A DNA stretch of 64,000 nucleotides from an uncultured Granulosicoccaceae bacterium. GTDB taxonomy: Bacteria > Pseudomonadota > Gammaproteobacteria > Granulosicoccales > Granulosicoccaceae. Shown here piece after piece: positions 1 to 7,759 of this stretch (positions within the stretch are counted from its first letter, which is position 1; each line of letters opens with the position of its first letter). Where the stretch lies: positions 21,857 through 85,856 of the forward strand of contig CALGND010000027.1 in NCBI GenBank assembly GCA_937958675.1, given 5' to 3'. Under the pieces are notes generated by a model. It did no database searches. It had not been told where the DNA came from and worked only from the letters and a program-made list of their open reading frames with translations. The translations under genes were made by a program, and so were the position numbers.

Positions 1-1439
1 TTTGCTGGCAACATTGTCGCGGTTTGATCGTTTAGCGGTTCCTCAACAACCTGCTCTTCGCCATGCGCTAGCAACGCATCGTTCAGCGGTATTTCAACGA
101 AAAACTTTGAACCCTCACCCAGGGTACTCTCTACACTGATGTGACCATCCATAAGTTCGGTAAAGCTTTTAGCGATGGATAGACCTACACCACTGCCGCC
201 GTATTTACGCGTTATTGAACCATCACCTTGTCGAAATACTTCAAATATCGATTGCTGGTGTTCAGCCTCAATACCGATACCACAATCGGCGACACAAAAA
301 CGTAGGCTAGGACCGGCCACGCGCGAACCACTCTCACTTGAAAGCATAACCGACAGCTCGACAGCACCTCGGTCAGAAAACTTAATGGCATTATTAAGCA
401 GGTTAGACAGTACCTGTTCTAAGCGGTGTTTATCACCGTGGATCATAGTAGGCACAGCAGCGCCGATGCGCAGTGTTATTTTATGCCCATCGCTTTCGTT
501 GTTGTCTCGAAGTTGCTTATTTAGGTCGGCCAATAAGCGATGCAAATTGAAATCAGCTTGATTCAGCTCGTAGCTACCCGACTCCAAAGTAGATACGTCA
601 AGCAACTCATTAATTAAGTGAAGCAGCTCTTTACCTGAACTCCGTAAACTCGTTACCGCACTGGTTTGGTCAACTGATAATTTGGTATTGTGCAGCAATT
701 CGGCCATGCCCAGCATACCGTTGATCGGTGTTCTAATCTCGTGGCTCATGCGCGCCAGAAATTCGCTCTTCGCAACATTGGCAGCGTTTGCCTGTTCGTT
801 TGCGTTTAGCAGTTCTGCATTGTGTGTTGCCAGATTAGCAGCCATGCGCTCGTTGAGTAACGTCAGCTCGATGCTTGACCGCAATTGGGTGTTATAAGCC
901 CTAGCTATCAACACCTGCACTAACATAAATGCAAAGGCCGGCAAAGCTAACCTAGCCATGCCTTGATCATTGCATGATAACAAGACCAATGCCATTGGCA
1001 ATTGTGAGGGTATTGCAAAAAAGTAGAATGTAGGCAACCAAGAGCCACTTGCAGATACGGCACCTACTGATAGCGTTAGCGGTAAGACAATAATGATCAG
1101 TTGATCTGATAACGCCAAATCAACAGACCACAATAGCGATAAAGATCCCCAGGTGGCACCTGTCAAGCCAACCAGTAGATATTGCACTTTCAAATATTTT
1201 CTGACGTTATTGCCTCGTCCCACTACGACCGAAAGCGCAACTCGACAAGCAACTAACGCAAGCCCCACAAACAACCAGATAGTGAGCGTTCGACTATCAA
1301 GTGAATCTTTTAGCAGCAAAAAACCCACAAGCAGCGCTAGTGTGCTTATCGCAAGCACACCCAGGCGCTGACGCATATGCATCTCAAGAAGTGCATCATC
1401 CAGCTCAATTGGATCTATTTGTGGCGTTGCATCATGCAT
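1..1439 (-). CDS. Membrane sensor histidine kinase, C-terminus off the left edge
   Basis: Reading from the ATG at 1439 the frame stays open to base 1, giving about 480 residues without a stop. The N-terminal part (about residues 24-185) is a run of hydrophobic helices, suggesting a multi-pass membrane sensor. A HisKA domain follows, with the H-box [10 protein letters not shown] and its phospho-acceptor histidine near residue 233. Next comes a HATPase_c domain with the G1 stretch [10 protein letters not shown] and the G2 stretch GSGVGLSIA. It therefore autophosphorylates in the cytoplasm and passes phosphate on. The acidic linker reached at the left edge is typical of hybrid kinases that continue into a receiver domain, but that part is not visible. 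The signal sensed is unknown. Confidence 0.9.
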   Translation of the reverse strand, partial: MHDATPQIDPIELDDALLEMHMRQRLGVLAISTLALLVGFLLLKDSLDSRTLTIWLFVGLALVACRVALSVVVGRGNNVRKYLKVQYLLVGLTGATWGSLSLLWSVDLALSDQLIIIVLPLTLSVGAVSASGSWLPTFYFFAIPSQLPMALVLLSCNDQGMARLALPAFAFMLVQVLIARAYNTQLRSSIELTLLNERMAANLATHNAELLNANEQANAANVAKSEFLARMSHEIRTPINGMLGMAELLHNTKLSVDQTSAVTSLRSSGKELLHLINELLDVSTLESGSYELNQADFNLHRLLADLNKQLRDNNESDGHKITLRIGAAVPTMIHGDKHRLEQVLSNLLNNAIKFSDRGAVELSVMLSSESGSRVAGPSLRFCVADCGIGIEAEHQQSIFEVFRQGDGSITRKYGGSGVGLSIAKSFTELMDGHISVESTLGEGSKFFVEIPLNDALLAHGEEQVVEEPLNDQTATMLPA

Positions 1440-1807
1440 GTTTTCATTTTTCTTTGGCGCTGCTTCTTTGACTTGTCCTGCCTTGTATAACGTTAGCGGT
1501 TGACGTTTGATTGAGTTACAGCCAAAAGTGTGACCCAAGTCACCATTGTTATGACATTAACTAGGATAGAGAGGCGGAGTGTTAACCAGACGAGACTATT
1601 AACCCCCCAATCTTCATTACAGAAGGTTTTTGTCTTTATATAAAGCGGTTCAAGAAAAACAGGACCGGGGACCACAAGAGCGTGGAAGAACCCACAAAGC
1701 AGGTATCTCTGGCTTGCTCAAATGACCCGATTAAAGCAAAGTGTCTGCGTTCGGCCCAGGTAGCAGTCCAACCGCCTCCGTTCGTGCAGGGCCGAACAAC
1801 CTTCCAC
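1440..1807. other. Gene-free stretch between lipA and the histidine kinase
   Basis: This 368-bp interval holds no convincing gene. Two short open frames inside it (1493-1675 minus, 1682-1888 plus) show no recognisable family or ribosome binding site. It must contain the kinase promoter and the lipA 3' untranslated region. The only clear structure is the inverted repeat at 1749-1797, listed separately. No tRNA cloverleaf was found by eye. Confidence 0.6.
1749..1797. repeat. 9-bp perfect inverted repeat downstream of lipA
   Basis: GTTCGGCCC at 1749-1757 is matched by GGGCCGAAC at 1789-1797, with 31 bases between. It lies 11 bp beyond the lipA stop, so on the minus strand it would form a stem in the lipA 3' end. 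There is no T-run after it, so it is not a typical intrinsic terminator. It may protect or end the transcript in another way. Confidence 0.5.
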
Positions 1808-2779
1808 CTAGTTAGTTATTGCCACACCAGCAGCTTGCCTATCTGCATGATACGAAGAACGTACCATGGGCCCACTGGCGACATGTGAAAACCCAATGCT
1901 ATCGCCATAAACCGCAAGCTCATCAAATTCGTCCGGATGTACGAATCGTTCAACGGCCAAGTGTGCTTTGCTAGGTTGCAGGTATTGTCCTAGAGTGAGC
2001 ATATCGATGTTGTGCTCGCGCATATCACGCATGACTTCTTTCACTTCATCAATCGTTTCACCCAGACCAAGCATTAAACCAGACTTTGTTGGCACCTTAG
2101 GAAAGCGCTCTTTGTGGCTAGCTAGTAGAGACAAAGAATATTGGTAGTCAGAACCCGGCCGACACTGTTTGTATAAGCGCGGAACCGTTTCAAGGTTATG
2201 ATTAAACACATCAGGCGGATTACCCGCCATTGCCTCTAGCGCTTTTTCCACTCGGCCACGATAGTCTGGTACAAGCACTTCAACCTGAATGCCCGGACTG
2301 GCTTCACGCACAGCTTTTATACACGCATCAAAATGCCCCGCTCCGCCATCTCTTAAGTCGTCTCGATCAACTGAGGTAATCACAACATAGTTAAGATCCA
2401 GCTGGCTTATGGCCTTAGCAAGGTTGGTTGGCTCATCGGGATCTAAGGGTTTTGGTTTGCCATGAGATACATCGCAAAATGGGCAACGACGAGTACATAT
2501 ATCGCCCATAATCATAAACGTTGCCGTGCCGTGACTAAAGCACTCTCCTAAGTTGGGGCAGCTGGCTTCTTCACACACCGATGACAATTTCAACTCGCGC
2601 ATCATGCGCTTAATTTCTATAACACGAGGATTGTTTGGTACGCGCGCTCGAATCCACTCAGGCTTACGTAATGTAACCTCTTGTGTTGCGACCTTGATAG
2701 GAATTCGCGAAAGCTTGGTTGCTCCGCGTTGGTGCCCATCAGGATCGTTGCGTGAAGGTGCTGTGTAATCCGTGGTCAT
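1808..2779 (-). CDS. lipA: Lipoyl synthase
   Basis: This radical SAM enzyme inserts two sulfur atoms into protein-bound octanoyl groups to make lipoyl cofactor. The 323-residue length is normal. The auxiliary cluster cysteines are in the pattern [12 protein letters not shown] (C69, C74, C80). The radical SAM cluster cysteines are in CTRRCPFC (C95, C99, C102). The C-terminal RSSYHA supplies the serine ligand of the auxiliary cluster. lipB and ybeD lie just upstream on the same strand, the order seen in Pseudomonas and relatives. One client in this window is GcvH. Confidence 0.98.
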   Translation of the reverse strand: MTTDYTAPSRNDPDGHQRGATKLSRIPIKVATQEVTLRKPEWIRARVPNNPRVIEIKRMMRELKLSSVCEEASCPNLGECFSHGTATFMIMGDICTRRCPFCDVSHGKPKPLDPDEPTNLAKAISQLDLNYVVITSVDRDDLRDGGAGHFDACIKAVREASPGIQVEVLVPDYRGRVEKALEAMAGNPPDVFNHNLETVPRLYKQCRPGSDYQYSLSLLASHKERFPKVPTKSGLMLGLGETIDEVKEVMRDMREHNIDMLTLGQYLQPSKAHLAVERFVHPDEFDELAVYGDSIGFSHVASGPMVRSSYHADRQAAGVAITN

Positions 2780-2850
2780 GTTTATTCAGCCGTCAGTGAG
2801 CAATGTAGTCTGTTAGCAAAAAAGCTACGCAGTTATTGTGACACAAGCAG

Positions 2851-3423
2851 TTAAGCCGTGGCGTTAGGAATGTGTTGCAACAATGCTTGCAAAAGCCTGT
2901 CCATGATCTGTGGCATGTTAACAGTGGCCTCTAGCTTTTTCATGCTGGTGACCTCTAAACCCGCATAACCACAAGGGTTAATGCCTAAAAACGGTTTTAG
3001 ATCGGGCGCAACATTTAGAGCCAATCCATGATAGCAACGCCCGCGACGAATACGTAATCCAAGGGCCGCAATTTTTGCATTATTCACATAAACACCTGGT
3101 GCATCTCGTCGGCCCACAGCAGCAATTCCAAAATGCTGCAAGCAGTCGATCACTGCATTCTCGAGATGGATTACTGTTTCTCTAACGCTTAAGCCTGCGC
3201 GTCGTAAATCGAGCAAGGTGTATACCACGAGTTGTTCTGGGCCGTGGTAGGTAACCTGTCCACCTCGATCAGATTCAACAATCGGTATATTACTCGCATT
3301 TAGTATGTGCTCGCGTTTGCCGGCTTGGCCCAAGGTATAGACCGGTGGATGCTCAACAAACCACAATTCGTCAGAGGTGTCTGGTTCGCGCGCCAAGGTA
3401 AATTCGCGCATGGCCGAAAACAC
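2851..3423 (-). CDS. lipB: Octanoyl-[ACP]:protein N-octanoyltransferase
   Basis: LipB moves octanoate from acyl carrier protein to the lipoyl domains that LipA then sulfurates. Diagnostic stretches are RGGQVTYHGPEQL, the lysine-containing AKIAALG and the cysteine-containing NPCGYAG. The only conventional start in frame is the GTG at 3423, which leaves 190 residues and cuts off the usual first strand. The same frame continues upstream and encodes LNIQHLGLVDYQAVF, which looks like the missing family N-terminus. No ATG, GTG or TTG occurs there before the upstream stop at 3511-3513. A CTG at 3460-3462 overlaps the ybeD stop codon and is a plausible coupled start. The product call is secure, the start is not. 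Confidence 0.93.
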   Translation of the reverse strand: MFSAMREFTLAREPDTSDELWFVEHPPVYTLGQAGKREHILNASNIPIVESDRGGQVTYHGPEQLVVYTLLDLRRAGLSVRETVIHLENAVIDCLQHFGIAAVGRRDAPGVYVNNAKIAALGLRIRRGRCYHGLALNVAPDLKPFLGINPCGYAGLEVTSMKKLEATVNMPQIMDRLLQALLQHIPNATA

Positions 3424-3458
3424 AGCTTGGTAATCAACAAGCCCTAGGTGTTGGATGT

Positions 3459-3743
3459 TCAGAGTGTAAAAAGCACGCGCGCATCCTCGCGCAATGTGCT
3501 GTAAACCCGTTCATATTGTGCAGCGTCACTTGCTTTAAAGTGCACGGTAACCGAGAGGTATTTTCCGCCACTACTTTCACGAGCGTCCGTTCTACTCGGT
3601 TTTTGCGGTGCAATAATTGGCGATACTAGGCCAATAATAAACGCTTCGAAATTGTTGGCATTCAACCCCATCGCCTTGATCGACATATCCGCAGGATAGG
3701 TAATCAGATCAGATAATTCTTGAGGGGAGTCCTTTTCGCTCAT
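3459..3743 (-). CDS. ybeD: YbeD-like small protein (DUF493)
   Basis: A 94-residue protein of the DUF493/YbeD family, recognisable by its size, a ferredoxin-like alternation of strands and helices, and its fixed place between dacA and lipB. The start ATG overlaps the dacA stop as ATGA (3740-3743). Its own stop overlaps the reading frame of lipB. The family is thought to be a small regulatory or ligand-binding fold, but its molecular job is not established. Its position suggests a link to lipoate attachment or cell wall maturation. Confidence 0.88.
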   Translation of the reverse strand: MSEKDSPQELSDLITYPADMSIKAMGLNANNFEAFIIGLVSPIIAPQKPSRTDARESSGGKYLSVTVHFKASDAAQYERVYSTLREDARVLFTL

Positions 3744-4933
3744 CTAAAATATCGCATAATCGAATGTTTCATGCGAACCAATATGTTGCCCTCTTCAACT
3801 TTTTTCAATGCCAGTAAGGGCACTTCGCCAACGACTTGGCTATCGGCAGTCAAAACAGAACGACCTAGCTCTTGGCCTAGACGCGCAGGCGCTTTAATGT
3901 AATCGCTCACCTCTATCTGGCTGTGTAAGGTTTCGAACGCATCGCGTGGCAAGGTAACGAATAAATCTTCTGCCACGCCTAACGGTATGGAACTTTGCTT
4001 ACCCATCCAAATTTGCGCTTCACTAACCAACTCACCCGCTGCATAGATTTGCTCAGTTCGGAAAAAACGAAACCCATAATTGAGCAACCGTTGACTTTCG
4101 GCAATGCGGGTTTTGTCGCTTGCTGTGCCAAGAATGATACTTATTAGGCGCATGTTTTCACGCTTTGCAGATGCAACCAGGCAATAGCCTGCAGCATTGG
4201 TATGGCCCGTTTTCATTCCATCCACAGATGCATCACGACCTAACAAGGAGTTACGATTTTTTTGTGTAATGTTGTTATAGGTATATTCGAGTTGAGAATA
4301 GATTGTGTAGAGCTCGGGGAAATCGCGAATTATCGCCCGTGCAATGATGGCTAAATCCGATGCGGTTGTGTAGTGGTTGTCGTCAGGCAAACCTGAAGCG
4401 TTCATGTAGTTAGAGTGATTCATACCTAGTTTTGCGGCGACACGGTTCATGATGTCGACAAACCCTGCTTCACTGGCACCAATATGCTCAGCCAAGGCCA
4501 CGCTGGCATCATTACCTGATTGAACAATCAAGCCCCTTAATAGCTCATCTACCGTAGCAGTTGTGCCTGCTTCTACAAACATGCGCGAACCTGGCATTGC
4601 TTGCGCTTCTTCGCTGATAATGACTGGATCGGAACTACTAATGTTGCCACGCGCTAATTCCTGCGCAACAATATAGGCCGTCATCATCTTGGTCAGGCTG
4701 GCTGGCTCCATCCGCTGGTCGGGATTTTTTTCAGCTAGCACCGCGCCACTTGTAAAATCAACCAGCAGATAGCTCTCTGCAGATAATTGGGGTGGAGCTG
4801 GCAGCGGCGCCGCCTGAACACCAAACCCCAAAGAGAAGAGCGTTGGCAATAGGCACAATATGCCTATAGATCGAAAAAATGACCAAGTTTGTCGCTGGAT
4901 AGTGCCTGGGATAGTGCTAGAAAACATCAACAA
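3740..4933 (-). CDS. dacA: D-alanyl-D-alanine carboxypeptidase (PBP5/6 type)
   Basis: A low-molecular-mass penicillin-binding protein that trims the terminal D-alanine from peptidoglycan pentapeptides in the periplasm. The 397 residues begin with a hydrophobic signal segment ending near AAPLPAPP. The catalytic triad of motifs is intact: SLTK with the serine at residue 79, SGN near residue 137, and KTG near residue 240. The C-terminal domain ends in a basic amphipathic stretch (residues about 380-397) like the membrane anchor of PBP5. It sits between rlpA and ybeD in a conserved cell-wall cluster. Confidence 0.96.
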   Translation of the reverse strand: MLMFSSTIPGTIQRQTWSFFRSIGILCLLPTLFSLGFGVQAAPLPAPPQLSAESYLLVDFTSGAVLAEKNPDQRMEPASLTKMMTAYIVAQELARGNISSSDPVIISEEAQAMPGSRMFVEAGTTATVDELLRGLIVQSGNDASVALAEHIGASEAGFVDIMNRVAAKLGMNHSNYMNASGLPDDNHYTTASDLAIIARAIIRDFPELYTIYSQLEYTYNNITQKNRNSLLGRDASVDGMKTGHTNAAGYCLVASAKRENMRLISIILGTASDKTRIAESQRLLNYGFRFFRTEQIYAAGELVSEAQIWMGKQSSIPLGVAEDLFVTLPRDAFETLHSQIEVSDYIKAPARLGQELGRSVLTADSQVVGEVPLLALKKVEEGNILVRMKHSIMRYFR

Positions 4934-5007
4934 TCGTTCCGGTTGGAAGTAACAACATCGCTTGCGCGCAGTTAGTGTAAATGATTTGACGCTAGGAAGC
5001 GCCCTAC

Positions 5008-5889
5008 TTAAAATCGAGCCTTCAAGGTATAGCCGTCTATTCCGCTTGACGCTAGGGTGTCTACTAACCGTTTAGCTTCACCGCTTGATTCCATCGGACC
5101 CACTAAAACTCGATAAAGTTGCGAATTAACATCGTGGTTGATCGAACTTCGTACAGCTAGCGTCGAACTCAGCGTTTCAAGCAGCGCGCTTGCATTAGCG
5201 GCGTCCTTAAACGCACCCAACTGAACCACCCACCCATAGCGATTCTCTTCGCCTACCGACCCAGGAACCTCATCTGGGGTCACCTCTGGAGGCGCTTCAG
5301 GGGTAGCGACATCTTGCAGTACAACTTGCTCCCCACCATCACGCACGGCCTCACTCAAGGCTGTTATTTCAACATTAGCTGTACCCGTGTCGTATATACC
5401 CAGCTCCCTCGCCGCAGCGAATGACAGATCTATGATTCGGCCTTCTATAAAGGGGCCACGATCGTTCACTTTTACTATCAATTCCTGGCCGTTATCGAGA
5501 TTAGTGACTTGCACATAAACCGGAAGTGGTAGGTTTTTGTGCGCAGCGGTCATGGCATACATGTTGTATTTTTCACCACTGGCGGTATCGCGGCCATGAA
5601 ACTTGCTGCCGTACCAAGATGCTATGCCTCGCTCGGTAAACCCCTCTGCACTCTCCAGAACGGAATACTGTTTACCAAACACCGTGTAAACAGATGCGTT
5701 ACCAGAGCGCGAGCGCGGTAAATCTTGCACTTTGTGGCTTGGGGAGTTACCGAGCGCAACAAAGGCACCTGGCCCGTCTGCGGAGCCCCTAGAAGGCGTG
5801 CCACAGGCTGACAAGACCAAGCATGCAATGCTCAGACAAACCATATTTTGCACGGGTAGTCGTAACGTGTTTTTCAGGATCACAGGCAC
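5008..5889 (-). CDS. rlpA: RlpA-like septal lytic transglycosylase lipoprotein with SPOR domain
   Basis: RlpA cleaves denuded glycan strands at the division site. The protein starts with a lipoprotein signal and the lipobox LVLSAC (cysteine at residue 29). It has a double-psi beta-barrel domain around residues 88-165, including GIASWYGSKFHG and VKVNDRGPF, and a C-terminal SPOR domain (about 215-293) that binds septal peptidoglycan. The start is a GTG at 5889 with no clear ribosome binding site. An internal ATG at residue 16 would still leave a full lipoprotein signal. A strong hairpin lies only 10 nt upstream. Confidence 0.95.
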   Translation of the reverse strand: MPVILKNTLRLPVQNMVCLSIACLVLSACGTPSRGSADGPGAFVALGNSPSHKVQDLPRSRSGNASVYTVFGKQYSVLESAEGFTERGIASWYGSKFHGRDTASGEKYNMYAMTAAHKNLPLPVYVQVTNLDNGQELIVKVNDRGPFIEGRIIDLSFAAARELGIYDTGTANVEITALSEAVRDGGEQVVLQDVATPEAPPEVTPDEVPGSVGEENRYGWVVQLGAFKDAANASALLETLSSTLAVRSSINHDVNSQLYRVLVGPMESSGEAKRLVDTLASSGIDGYTLKARF

Positions 5890-5898
5890 TAGGAAAAT

Positions 5899-5923
5899 AA
5901 GCTGATCGGGATCAGATCAGCTT
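5899..5923 (-). terminator. Hairpin between mltB and rlpA, possible terminator or attenuator
   Basis: AAGCTGATC (5899-5907) and GATCAGCTT (5915-5923) form a perfect 9-bp stem with a 7-nt loop. On the minus strand the stem is followed by ATTTT, so it resembles a weak intrinsic terminator placed after mltB. It is also directly in front of the rlpA start codon and could hide its translation start. Confidence 0.45.
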
Positions 5924-5987
5924 GAATTATAGGTGAGCCGTCAGTCCCTGCACGGACCATTTCTGAACAAGTTGCTAATCAATGACG

Positions 5988-6974
5988 CTATTGAACGGCT
6001 TGACTAAGTTGATGCACCGCCAGCGCGTACATGCGGCTATGGTTATACCGAGTGATGACGTAAAAATTAGGGTAGCCAACCCATGTTTCTTTGCCTTGTT
6101 TCCCGTCAAACTGCATCACGCTGACATCTTCAGTGGTGTCTGCACTGAAGCCAAGCGCTTTTAGTGCTTTAGGCGACACAGAAGGCTTTAGCGACTTGGT
6201 CACAAGCTTGGTTGCGCTGGCAGCCGAGCGGTCAGATACGGCCCACGGCTCTGTGATCAGGGCTCCCTGCTGCCAACCATGTACGCTAAGGTAATTAGCA
6301 ACCGAACCTATCGCATCGACGGTGCTAGTGAGTAAATCTCGTTTGCCATCACCATCAAAATCCACTGCATAACGGCGATAACTACTGGAAATAAACTGAG
6401 GCCAGCCCATTGCACCTGCATAGCTGCCCTTAATTTGGGTCATGTCCCAGCCTTCCGAGTGACTTAAAATTAAAAACTCGGTGAGCTCCTGCTTAAAGAA
6501 TTTACTCCGTGGCGGGTAATCAAACGCAAGCGTGGCTACTGCCTCAAGCACGCTGTACTTACCAGTAATGCGCCCATAATACGTCTCAACACCGATAATC
6601 GCCGTTATCACACTGGCCGGTACGCCATGAGTGGCTTCGGCACGCGCTAAGGTATCAGCGTGCTCTTGCATAAACTGCTTGCCCTGCTCGATGCGCTTTG
6701 CCTTGATAAAAATTGGCCGATAATCAGCCCACGTTAAGGTTTTTTCGGCCGGGCGCGAAATAGCGTCTAAGACGGTTTGTTGCGGTTCAATCGTATTAAA
6801 CACCTCCTGCAGTTTTTGTCTCGGCAAATCATGCTCATTGGCAATTTGATCAATATATTGCTGTACCTCTTTGCGTTCACCATAAGGTGCGGCATAGGCT
6901 GCAGTGCTTACTGTTAATACAAGGGAAATTATTACGCTCACAATTGCAATAAAGTGCTTGGTCATTGTTGTCAT
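5988..6974 (-). CDS. mltB: Membrane-bound lytic murein transglycosylase B
   Basis: MltB cleaves the glycan backbone of peptidoglycan with formation of 1,6-anhydromuramic acid. The 328-residue protein has an N-terminal signal segment (residues 6-29) that lacks a lipobox, so it is probably the soluble periplasmic form. The catalytic glutamate is in the motif GVETYYG (E130). The stretch DFDGDGKRDLL is the EF-hand-like calcium site known in this family. It lies upstream of rlpA and dacA on the same strand, as in Pseudomonas. rodA, which often precedes it, is absent here and ung follows instead. Confidence 0.95.
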   Translation of the reverse strand: MTTMTKHFIAIVSVIISLVLTVSTAAYAAPYGERKEVQQYIDQIANEHDLPRQKLQEVFNTIEPQQTVLDAISRPAEKTLTWADYRPIFIKAKRIEQGKQFMQEHADTLARAEATHGVPASVITAIIGVETYYGRITGKYSVLEAVATLAFDYPPRSKFFKQELTEFLILSHSEGWDMTQIKGSYAGAMGWPQFISSSYRRYAVDFDGDGKRDLLTSTVDAIGSVANYLSVHGWQQGALITEPWAVSDRSAASATKLVTKSLKPSVSPKALKALGFSADTTEDVSVMQFDGKQGKETWVGYPNFYVITRYNHSRMYALAVHQLSQAVQ

Positions 6975-6984
6975 ATCAACTTTT

Positions 6985-7689
6985 TTAGCTCACTTGTGTC
7001 CAGTCGATGGGGTCGAGTTGCTTATCAGCTAACCAGCTATTGGCTTGCGAGAAGTGCTTACACCCAAGAAATCCCCTATGCGCCGACAACGGCGACGGGT
7101 GTGGCGACTTCAATATACGATGCTTGTTGGCATCAATCACTTGGCCTTTCTTTTGTGCGTAACTGCCCCACAACATAAACACTAGATCAGTACGCTCATT
7201 ACTCAAATGATTAATGACAGCATCAGTGAATTCTTCCCAACCTCGCCCTTGATGAGCCGCAGCCATACCTTCTTCAACAGTAAGCACGCTGTTGAGCAAA
7301 AATACCCCTTGACGAGCCCACGCCTCTAGGCAGCCGAGCCGCTGCGCAGCAAGTGACACATCGAGGCCGAGATCACTGTCGATTTCTTTGAATATGTTGA
7401 GCAACGAAGGTGGCGTACGCACCCCTTCGGGCACTGAAAAGCTAAGCCCGTGCGCCTGGCCTGCCCCGTGGTAGGGATCCTGTCCCAAAATGACAACTTT
7501 GACCGATTCCACAGGCGTGAGAGCAAAGGCGTTAAACCACAAGCTAGAATGCGGATAAACCACCGCGCGCTGTTTTTTGCGCTCACCCAGATAAGCTTTA
7601 AGCTCGGCCATATAGGGCTTTTCAAACTCACTATCCATAAGTTTGCGCCAACTAGGGTCGACAGAAACAGCAGCAGTTTTTTCAGACAC
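6985..7689 (-). CDS. ung: Uracil-DNA glycosylase, family 1
   Basis: This enzyme removes uracil from DNA to start base excision repair. Its 234 residues are full length. The water-activating motif GQDPYHG is present with the aspartate at residue 71, as is the minor-groove loop HPSPLSAHRGF near residue 196. It ends 10 bp before mltB on the same strand and diverges from lptD, with only 70 bp between the two start codons. Confidence 0.97.
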   Translation of the reverse strand: MSEKTAAVSVDPSWRKLMDSEFEKPYMAELKAYLGERKKQRAVVYPHSSLWFNAFALTPVESVKVVILGQDPYHGAGQAHGLSFSVPEGVRTPPSLLNIFKEIDSDLGLDVSLAAQRLGCLEAWARQGVFLLNSVLTVEEGMAAAHQGRGWEEFTDAVINHLSNERTDLVFMLWGSYAQKKGQVIDANKHRILKSPHPSPLSAHRGFLGCKHFSQANSWLADKQLDPIDWTQVS

Positions 7690-7759
7690 AGGTGATAATG
7701 TATGGCGCGCGTACGCAACGCCTTTAGTTTAAGTCAAAAGCGGTCTATTATTTCGACAC

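Noticed and set aside
1749..1797. lipA-distal inverted repeat as an integration or attachment site
   Set aside because: No integrase, tRNA or flanking direct repeat is present. A plain RNA stem is the simpler view.
1493..1888. Two short frames between the kinase and lipA
   Set aside because: No recognisable domain, start signal or conservation; the second also overlaps lipA on the opposite strand.
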